A stretch of DNA of 64,000 bases from Glaciimonas sp. PCH181. GTDB lineage: Bacteria > Pseudomonadota > Gammaproteobacteria > Burkholderiales > Burkholderiaceae_D. Numbering within the stretch: position 1 is the stretch's first letter; each line of letters begins with the position of its first letter. This document shows, piece by piece, positions 47,920 to 57,348 of the stretch. The stretch is from assembly GCF_003056055.1 (NCBI RefSeq), contig NZ_PYFP01000002.1, forward strand, positions 1,302,001-1,366,000, read 5' to 3'. The notes under the pieces were generated by a model that worked only from the letters and a program-made list of their open reading frames with translations, searched no databases and was not told where the DNA came from. The position numbers and the translations under genes are program-made.

Positions 47920-49125
47920 TTATTGTTCATCCAGGCTGGCTGCCAGCTTTAAGGAAAGAATCCGCACATTACCATGGTGCTCTTCCGTCATCGTTGACGT
48001 CATTGTATTTCCCTCCGCGGGACTTGTCGCCAATGCAGGCGCGGCAAGCTGGACATTCTGAAGATTGCAATTTTCTCGCAATATGGCGACCAATTCCTTC
48101 GAACCACCTGAAAAAGAAAATGTCCCGTCTTGTATATTATTGCCAGTGAAGACATACGCTAAGCCGATGGGGACATTCCTGAGGTAAAGCGCACTGCCTA
48201 ATTTGAAATTATCGCCCAACGCAAATATCGCGTAATTGGTATCCAGACCTAATTGCAGGTTAAGCCACAGCGTATTTTCTCTTCCATCGTTTTTAATACC
48301 GCAGCAGGCTATCGCAATTAGCGTGGCGATTCCCGTAATCGCGGGCGTCATCGGAGAAATATTCTCGCCGATATTCTGGATGCCGACGCCCAGCGCATTA
48401 AGGATGCCCGGCAAATAGCCTGGAATGTTGGACAGTCCGGCCAGCGTCGCGTGGCGGACGGTCTGCGAAGAGTCGATGGTTTTGTTGGTCATGCCAAGCT
48501 CTACTGCCAATGTAATCTGAAACGGCGTCGTGAATCCGGTGATGCTGAAATTGGGGACGGGAATCGCAAGCGGGAATTGCAGCTCCGCCCTCAGCAGACC
48601 TTGGCTAATAAAGTGAATATCATCGGTTTTTCTGGTATGCGGCTTAGAAGCGCCAGTATGTTTCAACGCCATGTAATAGGCTTTCACCCCGGCTATTGAT
48701 CCTGCTATGCCTGTCTCGGCATGATCTAAAAGGCATTGCCATTCTGAGGGTAGGCACACACAGGTCGGGGCGAATTTCAAAGAAGTCCCTAATCCAGTGC
48801 CAGCTGATAGCGTAGCCGGTTGAAAAACGCAGAAACACGTACGGAATAAGTTGAGCAATTTGCAAGATTCGATCAGATTGCCGCGTTTTATATTCTGTGC
48901 AATTTCAGTCGTATTTGAGGTCGAATGGGGATCTTCATTTTCTGCATTTATAAAATAATGCGAGAGCGGAAATAGACGATTTTTTGGCTGCGTTGCGACG
49001 ACAGCGATTGTTTCTGTGCAATTTGAAAGGGTTTTTACCTGCCGGGCAAACGACGATTCGGATGGTGGGGGATGTTGATGTGAGATTGCAGAAACCGCGC
49101 TGATATTGGCATTTATACTGTGCAT
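47920..49125 (-). CDS. Unrecognised 401-residue protein (possible secreted protein)
   Basis: I do not recognise it. The start at MHSINANISAVSAISHQHPPPSESS is chosen because CAGGAAAT lies just upstream; the frame is open 75 bases further. The N-terminus is Ser/His/Pro-rich with no signal peptide. Several Cys occur (CFCVFQP, CVCLPSEWQC, IACCGI). The C-terminal half includes a hydrophobic region (SPMTPAITGIATLIAIACCGI) and a Gly-rich beta-like part. FQITL followed by a hydrophobic stretch recalls the protein at 38321-39784. Base composition is more AT-rich than neighbours, suggesting transfer. It converges with mscS. Confidence 0.65.
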   Translation of the reverse strand: MHSINANISAVSAISHQHPPPSESSFARQVKTLSNCTETIAVVATQPKNRLFPLSHYFINAENEDPHSTSNTTEIAQNIKRGNLIESCKLLNLFRTCFCVFQPATLSAGTGLGTSLKFAPTCVCLPSEWQCLLDHAETGIAGSIAGVKAYYMALKHTGASKPHTRKTDDIHFISQGLLRAELQFPLAIPVPNFSITGFTTPFQITLAVELGMTNKTIDSSQTVRHATLAGLSNIPGYLPGILNALGVGIQNIGENISPMTPAITGIATLIAIACCGIKNDGRENTLWLNLQLGLDTNYAIFALGDNFKLGSALYLRNVPIGLAYVFTGNNIQDGTFSFSGGSKELVAILRENCNLQNVQLAAPALATSPAEGNTMTSTMTEEHHGNVRILSLKLAASLDEQ

Positions 49126-49200
49126 AAATATTTCCTGTTTTAAGATGAGGGATAAATCATCTGATGGGTATGCCGTATTGAAAATGGTAATTTTTGCCAA

Positions 49201-49239
49201 AAAAAATGGTGGGCAGGGATAACCTGACCACCATTTTTT
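49201..49239 (-). terminator. Terminator after the asparaginase gene
   Basis: AAAAAATGGTGG (49201-49212) pairs with CCACCATTTTTT (49228-49239), with CAGG/CCTG extending the stem across one mismatch. Read on the minus strand it gives a T run after the stem, about 60 bp beyond the asparaginase stop. Confidence 0.88.
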
Positions 49240-49301
49240 ATGGCATTAAGCATTCATGCGTTAGTTCGCTGTTGATCTGATTGAGCGGCGATATGACTGC
49301 A

Positions 49302-50426
49302 TTAATACGTATAAAACATCCGTTGAATGTCTTTGGTATTGTTTGTTTTAGTCAGCGCCAGCATCAACAAAATGCGCGCTTTTTGCGCATTCAGCGTATC
49401 CGCTACAACGAAGTCCAGTACATCGTCATTGGCTTCGCCGTTACGCGCCAATATGCCTTGGCCGACGCGGCTGGCACGCACAATAATTACGCCCTTTTTC
49501 CGCGCGGCTACCAGCGGGGCGCGCATTTGCGCCGCGATACTGCCGTCGCCTACGCCAGCGTGGATGATGCCTTTGGCACCAGCGGCGACTTGCGCATCCA
49601 GCGCCACGCTATTCATATCTGCATAGCCGTAGACGATATCGACTTTTGGCAAGACATCCAGATTGGTGATATCGAATTCGGTTTCGAGGGTATTTTTGCG
49701 GGTTGACTGGCGATAAAAGTAGGGTTTGTTGCCTTGAATGTAGCCCAGCATGCCAAGCTCGGTGGACTTGAAGGTGTCGGTAGTCGAGGTATTGGTTTTG
49801 GTCACTTCACGCGCCGCATTAATCTGATCGTTTAAGGTCACTAATACGCCTTTGCCAATCGCCTCTTTGCTGCCTGCCAGCAAAACCGCGTTATACAAAT
49901 TGATAGGTCCGTCTGCCGACAGCGCGGTGGCGGGCCGCATTGCGCCGACGATGACGACTGGCTTGTGACTTTTTACAGTGAGATCAAGAAAGTAGGCAGT
50001 TTCTTCGATGGTATCGGTGCCGTGCGTGATGACAATGCCATCCACATCCGGTTGCGCCAACAACACATTCACGCGCTTGGCTAGCTTTAGCCAATGATCC
50101 ACGGTCATGCTTTCGCTGGCGATCTGGAATACTTGCTCACCCTTGACGTTGGCGACATTTTTTAGCTCAGGCACAGCGGAGATCAATTTTTCTACGCCGA
50201 GCGTGGCAGAGGTATAGCCGACCGTCGTTGTGCTGGTGGCACCCGTACCGGCAATTGTGCCGCCGGTTGCCAGAATGACGACATTCGGTAATTTTTGCGC
50301 AACCGCCGGAGCTTCTTGCGCGGTGGCGTTGGTCAGAGCGCTCGATAGCAGCAACGCGCCAAACATTAATTGGAGATAGGGACGAAGAGAAGGCTGAAAA
50401 CGAGCGCGAAATTGTGGCGAAACCAT
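49302..50426 (-). CDS. Type II (periplasmic) L-asparaginase
   Basis: A 374-residue precursor with an N-terminal signal peptide (hydrophobic region ending near ALTNATAQEA). The first catalytic Thr is in ILATGGTIAGTG, and the second triad in VITHGTDTIEETAYFLDL. VGAMRPATALSADGPINLYNAVLLA and HAGVGDGSIAAQM are typical. It hydrolyses asparagine to aspartate and ammonia in the periplasm, tetrameric in known members. It is a single-gene unit with its own terminator. Confidence 0.95.
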   Translation of the reverse strand: MVSPQFRARFQPSLRPYLQLMFGALLLSSALTNATAQEAPAVAQKLPNVVILATGGTIAGTGATSTTTVGYTSATLGVEKLISAVPELKNVANVKGEQVFQIASESMTVDHWLKLAKRVNVLLAQPDVDGIVITHGTDTIEETAYFLDLTVKSHKPVVIVGAMRPATALSADGPINLYNAVLLAGSKEAIGKGVLVTLNDQINAAREVTKTNTSTTDTFKSTELGMLGYIQGNKPYFYRQSTRKNTLETEFDITNLDVLPKVDIVYGYADMNSVALDAQVAAGAKGIIHAGVGDGSIAAQMRAPLVAARKKGVIIVRASRVGQGILARNGEANDDVLDFVVADTLNAQKARILLMLALTKTNNTKDIQRMFYTY

Positions 50427-50590
50427 ATATCTCCTGATTGTGATGATTTTTATAAGTGTGCTTCTTTATGACGACGATTCAGCTGCGGCTTGTGGCATCA
50501 AACAGCCTCAAACGCGAGGATGTTTGCGCTAACAATAATAGGCCTGAACTGCATCGCCCACGCACTCTAGGGAGATCGGTGAAAAAATGC

Positions 50591-50630
50591 TAATGCTGGT
50601 TATGCATAAGTTTATGCATAACCAGCATTA
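50591..50630 (-). terminator. Long perfect palindrome serving as lysE terminator
   Basis: TAATGCTGGTTATGCATAA (50591-50609) is followed after two bases by its exact complement (50612-50630), a 19-bp uninterrupted stem. On the minus strand the stem is followed by GCATTTTTTC, a U tract about 60 bp beyond the lysE stop. The loop is only 2 bases, so the real loop must open slightly. Confidence 0.8.
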
Positions 50631-50691
50631 CATGCGCCTAATCGCCAGAATTAACTATTTAACGTTATCCCAGGTCGAACAGCAAGGCGTC

Positions 50692-51300
50692 TCAGAGCAG
50701 CAACGATGCCGCAATCGCCCACATCACCAGCGCGATGATCCCGTCCAATACGCGCCATGCGATCGGCTTAGCAAATAACGGTGCCGCAAAACGTGCACCG
50801 AAGCCAAGACTGAAAAACCACAATGACGAAGCCAGCATTGCGCCAGCAGCAAACAGAATGCGGCCGATGCCGATCTCTTGGCCGCCGATTGATCCTAGCA
50901 AGACCACGGTATCCAGATAAGCATGCGGATTGAGCAAACTAAATGCTAGCGCGCTGGCAATTACAGCAGCGTGACGTGGCGGCGCGGTGGGTGCGGCGGC
51001 CGTTGACAGTGCGCTTGGTTTCCAAGCAGCCAGCGCTGAACGGATGCCGTAACAGACCAAAAATGCCGCGCCGCCCCATTTAGAGAAGGCGAACAATGAA
51101 GGATTATTGGCGATTAGCGCGCCCACCCCTGCGACGCCAAACGCGATCAGCAAAGAGTCGCACAGGCCGCAGATAAGCACCGATGTAAGTACATACTGAC
51201 GTTGCAACCCTTGCCGCAAAATAAACGCATTTTGCGCGCCGATGGCGATAATCAGGCCGCCTCCCAGTCCCATTCCTTTGATAAATGCTGCGCTTTCCAT
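50692..51300 (-). CDS. LysE/ArgO-family amino acid exporter
   Basis: A 202-residue inner-membrane exporter with about six hydrophobic helices. MGLGGGLIIAIGAQNAFILRQGLQRQYV and CDSLLIAFGVAGVG are hallmarks of LysE/ArgO, which export lysine and arginine when their levels are high. SLLNPHAYLDTVVLLGSIG is also conserved. AAGGAGTT precedes the ATG. It is transcribed divergently from the ArgP-type regulator at 51400, the usual arrangement. Confidence 0.94.
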   Translation of the reverse strand: MESAAFIKGMGLGGGLIIAIGAQNAFILRQGLQRQYVLTSVLICGLCDSLLIAFGVAGVGALIANNPSLFAFSKWGGAAFLVCYGIRSALAAWKPSALSTAAAPTAPPRHAAVIASALAFSLLNPHAYLDTVVLLGSIGGQEIGIGRILFAAGAMLASSLWFFSLGFGARFAAPLFAKPIAWRVLDGIIALVMWAIAASLLL

Positions 51301-51373
51301 GACAACTCCTTAATGCAATAACGTAGCTTAAAGGGCTGCCAAATATAAGTACAATGAATGACTCTACTGATTA

Positions 51374-51388
51374 ATAAGCATTTCTTAT
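51374..51388. promoter_or_regulatory. Candidate ArgP/LysG operator between lysE and argP
   Basis: ATAAGCATTTCTTAT is an inverted repeat of ATAAG/CTTAT with a 5-base spacer and fits the T-N11-A pattern of LysR-type binding sites. It lies 12 bp upstream of the regulator start, within the 99-bp divergent region shared with lysE. Confidence 0.5.
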
Positions 51389-51399
51389 ATTGAGGATCT

Positions 51400-52326
51400 A
51401 TGAAGAATCTCGACTATCGCGGTCTTGCTGCGTTGGATGCCGTGGTGGCGCTAGGCAGTTTTGAGAAGGCGGCGTTGTCGCTGCATATCAGCCAGTCTGC
51501 CGTCTCGCAGCGGATACGGACCATGGAAGAGTTGGCGGGCGCGTTGTTGATCGTGCGGGCGCAACCGCCGTTTGCGACGATTTTGGGCCAGCGCCTGATT
51601 GCGCATTATCGGCAGGTCAAATTGATGGAGGCGGCGCTGGAGATCGATGTCGGCGCGCCCGGCAGCTTGCCCGATATCGCTATCGCGGTAAATGCCGATA
51701 CGCTCGCAACGTGGTTGTTGCCAGCGTTGGCACCGATCCTTAACCCGCCGCAATGTCAATTGACGATATTAATAGACGACCAGGATCACACTTTGCAATT
51801 GTTGCGCGAAGGCAGCGTTTTCGCCTGCGTTACCAGCTTAATGACAGCCGTAGCCGGTACAACGGCTACGCCACTCGGGGTCGAACGGTATATTTGCGCA
51901 GCATCGCCAGAGTTTGCACAACGCTGGTTCAGCAGCGGTTTTACTTCAGCCGCCGTAGCGCAGGCACCCGCAGTCGTGTTCAATCAAAAAGATGCTCTGC
52001 ACACTCGTTTTTTGGATTGGCGTTTAGGCTGGCAGGCAGCATTTCCGCATCATTCGATTGCCTCGGCGGAAGCGTTTGAGCGCTTTGTCCATAATGGCCT
52101 TGGCTACGGCATGTTGCCGATGTTGCAAATCGAACAGGCATTGGCAGAAGGAAAATTAGTGGATTTGACGCCGGGCGATGGCATCGACGTGCCGTTGGTG
52201 TGGCACGCCTGGAATATTCAGACGCCCTTGACCGAGGCTTTATCCAAGCAGATTATCAAGACTGCGCGAGAGAGTCTGCACTATGATCCGGCGACGAGTG
52301 CAAATGCAGCGTCAGATAGTCGATAA
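51400..52326 (+). CDS. argP: ArgP/LysG-type LysR regulator
   Basis: A 308-residue LysR protein of the ArgP (IciA) group, which senses basic amino acids and activates the adjacent exporter. LDYRGLAALDAVVALGSFEKAALSLHISQSAVSQRIRTMEE is the characteristic N-terminal helix-turn-helix. The effector domain includes GLGYGMLPMLQIEQALAEGKLVDL. Its 3' end overlaps the convergent LysR gene by 71 bp. The symbol is given by homology and context; lysG would be equally valid. Confidence 0.92.
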   Translation: MKNLDYRGLAALDAVVALGSFEKAALSLHISQSAVSQRIRTMEELAGALLIVRAQPPFATILGQRLIAHYRQVKLMEAALEIDVGAPGSLPDIAIAVNADTLATWLLPALAPILNPPQCQLTILIDDQDHTLQLLREGSVFACVTSLMTAVAGTTATPLGVERYICAASPEFAQRWFSSGFTSAAVAQAPAVVFNQKDALHTRFLDWRLGWQAAFPHHSIASAEAFERFVHNGLGYGMLPMLQIEQALAEGKLVDLTPGDGIDVPLVWHAWNIQTPLTEALSKQIIKTARESLHYDPATSANAASDSR

Positions 52327-53203
52327 AAACGCGCATTTTTAGGGCCATATAGCGATTCGGCAGATATTGTAGAAACGCTGTTCCCTGATACGCCGCAAGG
52401 AATTCCCAGTCGGTCAGCACGCGCACGATTAATCCTTCTTCTAGCGCAGCCGTTGCCGTGAAATGCGGCAGGCAACCGATGCCCAGATGCTGCAAAATGC
52501 CATCCAGCCGCACGCCGCTGTGATTGGCGATATAGCGGCCATGCACTTTGATGGTGGTGGTCTCGCCGCCACGTCTGAAATGCCATTCGGCATCATTGGC
52601 GGTTTCGCCCAGATAGATGCAATTGTGTCCGCTCAACGCGCCGGGATGGTCCGGCGTGCCGTGTTCCGCCAGATAGCGCGGGGTGGCGCACAATACTTGC
52701 GTCACCTGCATTAATGGTCGTGCGACGACACCGTCGGGCGGGTTGTCTGTCATATAGATGGCTAAATCGACATCATCGTTGTTCAAGTCAGGCTGGCGAT
52801 CGGTCAGAATCAATTGCACGTCAACTTCGGGGTATTGTTGCAAAAATGCTGGCATCAGCGGACTAATGACCGTCTTGCCAAAGGCTTTCGGCATACTGAC
52901 CCGTATTAATCCTTGCGGCAGTGAGACGAATTGTTGTGCCACATCCATCGCGCTTTTTGCTGCGGCGACCATTTTTTGACAATCACGATAGGCTTCTTTA
53001 CCCGGCTCACTTAGCCGTAATTTACGCGTAGTTCGCTCCAGAAGCCGTACCGATAGCGATTGTTCCAGCCGTGTGACCTGACGGCTGACAGCGGAGGGCG
53101 TCAGCCCCAATTCTAATGCGGCGGCGGAAAAACTGCCCGTCTCGACGACGCGTACAAACACCGCCATATCTGGCAACAGTTTGATAAAGCGATTATTTCC
53201 CAA
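52256..53203 (-). CDS. LysR-family transcriptional regulator
   Basis: A 315-residue regulator. The HTH region is FVRVVETGSFSAAALELGLTPSAVSRQVTRLEQSLSVRLLERTTRKL, typical of the CrgA/DhcR-like group. The effector domain follows. It is divergent from the EamA transporter at 53343, which is a likely target, with about 140 bp between starts. Its last 71 bp overlap the 3' end of argP on the other strand. Confidence 0.92.
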   Translation of the reverse strand: MGNNRFIKLLPDMAVFVRVVETGSFSAAALELGLTPSAVSRQVTRLEQSLSVRLLERTTRKLRLSEPGKEAYRDCQKMVAAAKSAMDVAQQFVSLPQGLIRVSMPKAFGKTVISPLMPAFLQQYPEVDVQLILTDRQPDLNNDDVDLAIYMTDNPPDGVVARPLMQVTQVLCATPRYLAEHGTPDHPGALSGHNCIYLGETANDAEWHFRRGGETTTIKVHGRYIANHSGVRLDGILQHLGIGCLPHFTATAALEEGLIVRVLTDWEFLAAYQGTAFLQYLPNRYMALKMRVFIDYLTLHLHSSPDHSADSLAQS

Positions 53204-53342
53204 GCTATTTCTCCTACGGCATCGTTCTTATTTATTCGCCATACGCACAAGTGTTGTTCTGTATGACCAGATTATCGTGCTTCTAAGAATAAAACATAAT
53301 TGTCGCAATGTTTTATTTTTGACTCTCTTTGGAAGCAAGTTC

Positions 53343-54263
53343 ATGTCAATTTCGCCAAAAAGGCTGTGGATCGCCGATGTCATGTTGCTGCTGGTCGCGG
53401 TGGTCTGGGGCACAAGTTACGGCGTCGCCAAGCACGCACTCGTGTTTTATCCGGTACTCGGCTTTCTGGCATTGCGGTTTTGTCTCACGTTTATTGCGTT
53501 GTCGCCGTCGTTGCTTCAGTTGCGCCATCCAGAGGGCCGCGCAGCTTTGTGGGCAGGCCTGCCGCTGGGATTGATTTTGTTGTCGGTGTTTATATGCGAA
53601 ACCTTCGGTATCGCGCTGACACAGGCGTCTAACGCCGCTTTTCTGATTAGTTTGTGTATCGTTTTCACGCCCTTTGTCGAATGGGCCGTAATGGGGCAGC
53701 GGCCACCATCGAGTGCGTTTGTGGTCGCGTTTATTTCATTACTCGGAACATGGTTGCTAACGTTCGGCGCTAGTCTGACCTTCAATCTGGGCGATGGGCT
53801 GATCTTAATGGCAGCATTATTGCGCGCATTGATGGTCTGCATGACTAAGCGGCTGACGGTGGGGAAGAAAATGGCGACCTTAACGCTGACCGCAGTGCAA
53901 TCCGGTGTGGTCGGGTTTGGCAGCCTGATTATCGCCGCTGTTGTCCTCAAAGATGGCTTGCCATCATTGCCGCAGGCTTCGGCATTTTGGAGTAGTACGG
54001 CCTATTTAGTCGTGTTTTGCACGATCTTCGCCTTTTTTGCGCAAACCTATGCAGTGCGTCGTAGCAGCCCGACGCGGGTGTCGTTACTAATGGGAAGTGA
54101 GCCGTTATTTGGCGCGCTGTTCGCGGCAATATGGCTGGGGGAAAAACTCAGCACCGTGTCTTGGATAGGTGGTGGATTGATTGTCGGAGCGACATTATGG
54201 GCGACGCTACCAGGAAACGGATTGCTAAAAGCGGCAACGTTCTGGCGGCAAAAAACGACTTAA
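53343..54263 (+). CDS. EamA/DMT-family transporter
   Basis: A 306-residue inner-membrane protein with ten hydrophobic helices in two EamA repeats. It starts at MSISPKRLWIADVMLLLVAVVWGTSYGVAK, whose WGTSYG is the first EamA signature. The second repeat ends with SLLMGSEPLFGALFAAIWLGEKLS. The frame is open for another 54 codons upstream, but those are the LysR promoter region. It probably exports amino acids or metabolites and may be controlled by the divergent LysR. Confidence 0.9.
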   Translation: MSISPKRLWIADVMLLLVAVVWGTSYGVAKHALVFYPVLGFLALRFCLTFIALSPSLLQLRHPEGRAALWAGLPLGLILLSVFICETFGIALTQASNAAFLISLCIVFTPFVEWAVMGQRPPSSAFVVAFISLLGTWLLTFGASLTFNLGDGLILMAALLRALMVCMTKRLTVGKKMATLTLTAVQSGVVGFGSLIIAAVVLKDGLPSLPQASAFWSSTAYLVVFCTIFAFFAQTYAVRRSSPTRVSLLMGSEPLFGALFAAIWLGEKLSTVSWIGGGLIVGATLWATLPGNGLLKAATFWRQKTT

Positions 54264-54301
54264 TCTTAAGTGAATGCGCGTGAAAACAGCGCAATGTAGC
54301 A

Positions 54302-54328
54302 GGGCAGATGCGTAACCGGCATCTGCCC
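54302..54328. terminator. Hairpin between convergent transporter and ettA genes
   Basis: GGGCAGATGC and GCATCTGCCC form a 10-bp stem with a 7-base loop in the 74-bp convergent gap. It lacks a T run, so termination strength is uncertain. Confidence 0.5.
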
Positions 54329-54337
54329 CGCAAATGA

Positions 54338-56005
54338 TTAACGCGTTACAGGCTTGTACCGAATCCGCTTAGGTTTGGCACCTTCTTCACCCAGGCGCTT
54401 ACGCTTATCGGCTTCATATTCCTGATAATTGCCGTCAAAGAACGTAACCTGCGAATTGCTTTCAAACGCAAGGATATGGGTCGCAATCCGATCCAGGAAC
54501 CAGCGATCATGCGAGATCACCATCACGCTACCGGCAAACTCCAGCAACGCATCTTCCAGCGCCCGCAATGTTTCTACGTCAAGATCGTTTGACGGTTCAT
54601 CCAGCAGCAGAACGTTGCCGCCTTGCAGCAATGTTTTGGCCAGATGCAAACGTCCACGCTCACCGCCGGACAGATTGCCGACGATTTTTTGCTGATCCCC
54701 ACCTTTGAAGTTGAAACGTCCGAGATAGGCGCGGGACGCCATTTCAAAACGACCGACCGTCAGAATGTCAGCGCCGCCGGAGACATCTTCAAATACCGTT
54801 TTACCGTCCGACAATGCATCGCGATGCTGATCGACAATGGAAACGCGGGCAGTCTGACCGATCACGACTTCGCCGCTGTCCGGTTGTTCTTTGCCGGTGA
54901 TCATTTTAAACAGCGTCGATTTACCGGCACCGTTAGGGCCGATGATGCCGACAATTGCCCCGGCTGGAATCGTAAAACTGAGGTTGTCGATCAATAAGCG
55001 GTCGCCAAACGATTTGGAGACATTTTTAAATTCGATGACTTCGTTACCCAAACGCTCAGCCACGGGAATGAAGATTTCCGAGGTTTCATTACGTTTTTGG
55101 TATTCGTGTTCGCTCAATTCATTGAAGCGGGCCAGACGCGCTTTACTCTTGGCCTGACGTCCTTTTGGATTTTGGCGTACCCATTCGAGTTCTTTGGCGA
55201 TCGTTTTTTGGCGCGACGATTCGGTGGCTTCTTCTTGTTTCAGGCGGTCGCCTTTTTGTTCCAGCCATGAGCTGTAATTGCCTTTCCACGGAATACCGTG
55301 GCCGCGATCCAGTTCCAGAATCCATTCGGCAGCATTATCGAGGAAGTAGCGATCATGGGTAATACCGACCACAGTGCCCGGAAAGCGTTGCAGAAATTGC
55401 TCTAGCCAATCGACCGATTCGGCGTCCAGATGGTTGGTTGGCTCGTCCAGCAGCAGCATGTCTGGTTTCGATAGCAATAAACGGCAGAGCGCGACGCGGC
55501 GTTTTTCACCACCGGACAGAACGCCGATGATGGCGTCCCATGGCGGCAAGCGCAACGCATCGGCGGCCATTTCCAGTTGCAGTTCCAGATTGCCACCGTC
55601 GGAGGTGGAAATGATCGCTTCCAGACGGCCTTGCTCGGTTGCCAATGCATCGAAATCAGCATCTGGCTCGGCGTAGGCTGCATATACAGCGTCCAGTTTT
55701 GCGCGTGCTTCAAAGGCTTCGCCCAGACCGCCTTCTACTGCCTGACGCACGGTTTGTTCTGGGTCCAATTGCGGTTCTTGCGGCAGATAGCCGATGTTCA
55801 GACCCGGCATTGGCGTGGCTTCGCCCTGAATATCGGTATCGATCCCTGCCATAATTTTCAGCAGTGTGGATTTGCCCGAGCCGTTCAGACCTAATACGCC
55901 AATCTTGGCGCCGGGGAAAAATGACAGGGAGATATCTTTCAGAATCTGGCGTTTTGGCGGCACGATCTTGCCGACCTTATTCATTGTGTAGACGTATTGG
56001 GCCAT
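54338..56005 (-). CDS. ettA: Energy-dependent translational throttle protein EttA (ABC-F ATPase)
   Basis: A 555-residue soluble ABC-F protein with two ATPase domains. In domain 1 the Walker A is GLNGSGKST, the signature LSGGEKRRVALC and the Walker B LLLLDEPTNHLDA. In domain 2 the corresponding motifs are GPNGAGKST, LSGGERGRLHLAK and VLLLDEPSNDLD. The linker between domains is the P-site tRNA-interacting motif region (about KGRQAKSKARLARFNEL). EttA binds the ribosomal E site and gates the first elongation step according to ATP/ADP. MAQYVYTMNKVGKIVPPKRQILKDISLSFFPGAKIGVLG is the conserved start. Confidence 0.95.
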   Translation of the reverse strand: MAQYVYTMNKVGKIVPPKRQILKDISLSFFPGAKIGVLGLNGSGKSTLLKIMAGIDTDIQGEATPMPGLNIGYLPQEPQLDPEQTVRQAVEGGLGEAFEARAKLDAVYAAYAEPDADFDALATEQGRLEAIISTSDGGNLELQLEMAADALRLPPWDAIIGVLSGGEKRRVALCRLLLSKPDMLLLDEPTNHLDAESVDWLEQFLQRFPGTVVGITHDRYFLDNAAEWILELDRGHGIPWKGNYSSWLEQKGDRLKQEEATESSRQKTIAKELEWVRQNPKGRQAKSKARLARFNELSEHEYQKRNETSEIFIPVAERLGNEVIEFKNVSKSFGDRLLIDNLSFTIPAGAIVGIIGPNGAGKSTLFKMITGKEQPDSGEVVIGQTARVSIVDQHRDALSDGKTVFEDVSGGADILTVGRFEMASRAYLGRFNFKGGDQQKIVGNLSGGERGRLHLAKTLLQGGNVLLLDEPSNDLDVETLRALEDALLEFAGSVMVISHDRWFLDRIATHILAFESNSQVTFFDGNYQEYEADKRKRLGEEGAKPKRIRYKPVTR

Positions 56006-56193
56006 GATAGTTTTTCTCGATGGGATAAATAAGAGGGGCGTAAAAAATACGGAATAACGCAGCTAAGTGCTAATAAGCGCAGACCGGTAAGGATAACCGA
56101 ACTGGCCTTGAGTGACTATCGCTGCGGTGATGTCAGCCCGCGTTGGCGCAGGATATGCTGCCGGATTGACATCGATTTATATATTGGGCAGCT

Positions 56194-57090
56194 TTACGCG
56201 CCCGCCGCAGGCCGCGACCGAATGCTCGGCCATGCCTGCCACAAGCTCTCTGCCGAATAGAGAATAAGTGCGCCCCAGATAATACTGAAGCCGATCAACG
56301 TGTCGCCATTCAGCGGTTCGCCATATAGCCAGACACCCAGCAGCAATTGCAGCGTAGGCGTGATGTATTGCAACAAGCCCAGCAATGACAACGGGATACG
56401 CCGCGCACCCGCGGCGAACAGTAATAGCGGGATCGAGGTGATCGGGCCAGCCGCGACTAACAACCATTGCGACGCTGTCGATGCCGCCATAAAACTGTTT
56501 TGACCGTGCAAGCTGGAAAAGCCCAGATACGCCACGGTCAGCGGCAGCACTAACGCGGTTTCTAATACCAGACCCGGCAAAGCGCCAAGACTGGCGGTCT
56601 TGCGCATTAAGCCATAACCGCCGAAAGAGGCCCCAAGTGCTAATGAAATCCAGGGTGGATGGCCCGCTTGCCATGTCAGCCAGAGCACGGCGCTGAAGGC
56701 CAGCGCAATCGATAGCCACTGAATGGCGCGAGGCCGTTCGCGCAAAAAGATAAACCCCAACGTCACGCTGACCAACGGACTGATGAAATAACCCAGGCTG
56801 CTATCAACGATATGGTTGTTATTGACGGCCCAGACGTAAGTGGTCCAGTTGGTCGCCAGCAATAGCGCACTGGCCGCAAAGCCGATAATGACGCGTGGCT
56901 TGCGCAATACCGGCACGATCCATGCCCATTGCTTGCGGCAGGCCAGCACGATCATCAGGAACAGGAAAGACCAGAACATCCGGTGCATGACAATATCGAC
57001 CGGCGGGATATCTTGTAATGCTTTGAAGTAGAGCGGGAACAGTCCCCACAGGGCGTAGGAGGCGAAGGCGTAAAACATACCTGCTTGCAT
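56194..57090 (-). CDS. rarD: RarD-type EamA transporter
   Basis: A 298-residue inner-membrane protein with ten helices. GMFYAFASYALWGLFPLYFKALQDIPPVDIVMHRMFWSFLFL is the RarD N-terminal signature. NWTTYVWAVNNNHIVDSSLGYFISPLVSVTLGFIFLRERPRAIQW is also family-specific. RarD proteins are putative drug/metabolite exporters (chloramphenicol-sensitive protein family); the substrate is not known. Confidence 0.92.
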   Translation of the reverse strand: MQAGMFYAFASYALWGLFPLYFKALQDIPPVDIVMHRMFWSFLFLMIVLACRKQWAWIVPVLRKPRVIIGFAASALLLATNWTTYVWAVNNNHIVDSSLGYFISPLVSVTLGFIFLRERPRAIQWLSIALAFSAVLWLTWQAGHPPWISLALGASFGGYGLMRKTASLGALPGLVLETALVLPLTVAYLGFSSLHGQNSFMAASTASQWLLVAAGPITSIPLLLFAAGARRIPLSLLGLLQYITPTLQLLLGVWLYGEPLNGDTLIGFSIIWGALILYSAESLWQAWPSIRSRPAAGA

Positions 57091-57348
57091 GGTAATGGGC
57101 TGACCGGAAGAAAAAGTGGCAGGAAGTAGCGCTACCTGAGTTGGCGTATTTTACGCAATAAAGCCGGACGTGTTTTTCAGGCGCTTGATTGGTGAAGGGC
57201 GGAGGGTATAAATTGCGCAAAGAATTGATGAGAACTGTGCATCCGGTTGCGGTCTGGATGCACAGTCTGACGCCATTTCTCCACAGAGTATTTTTACTGC
57301 CAAAGCCTGATACGGATTATCGTAGCAATGCCGGGTTTTTCGGATGGC

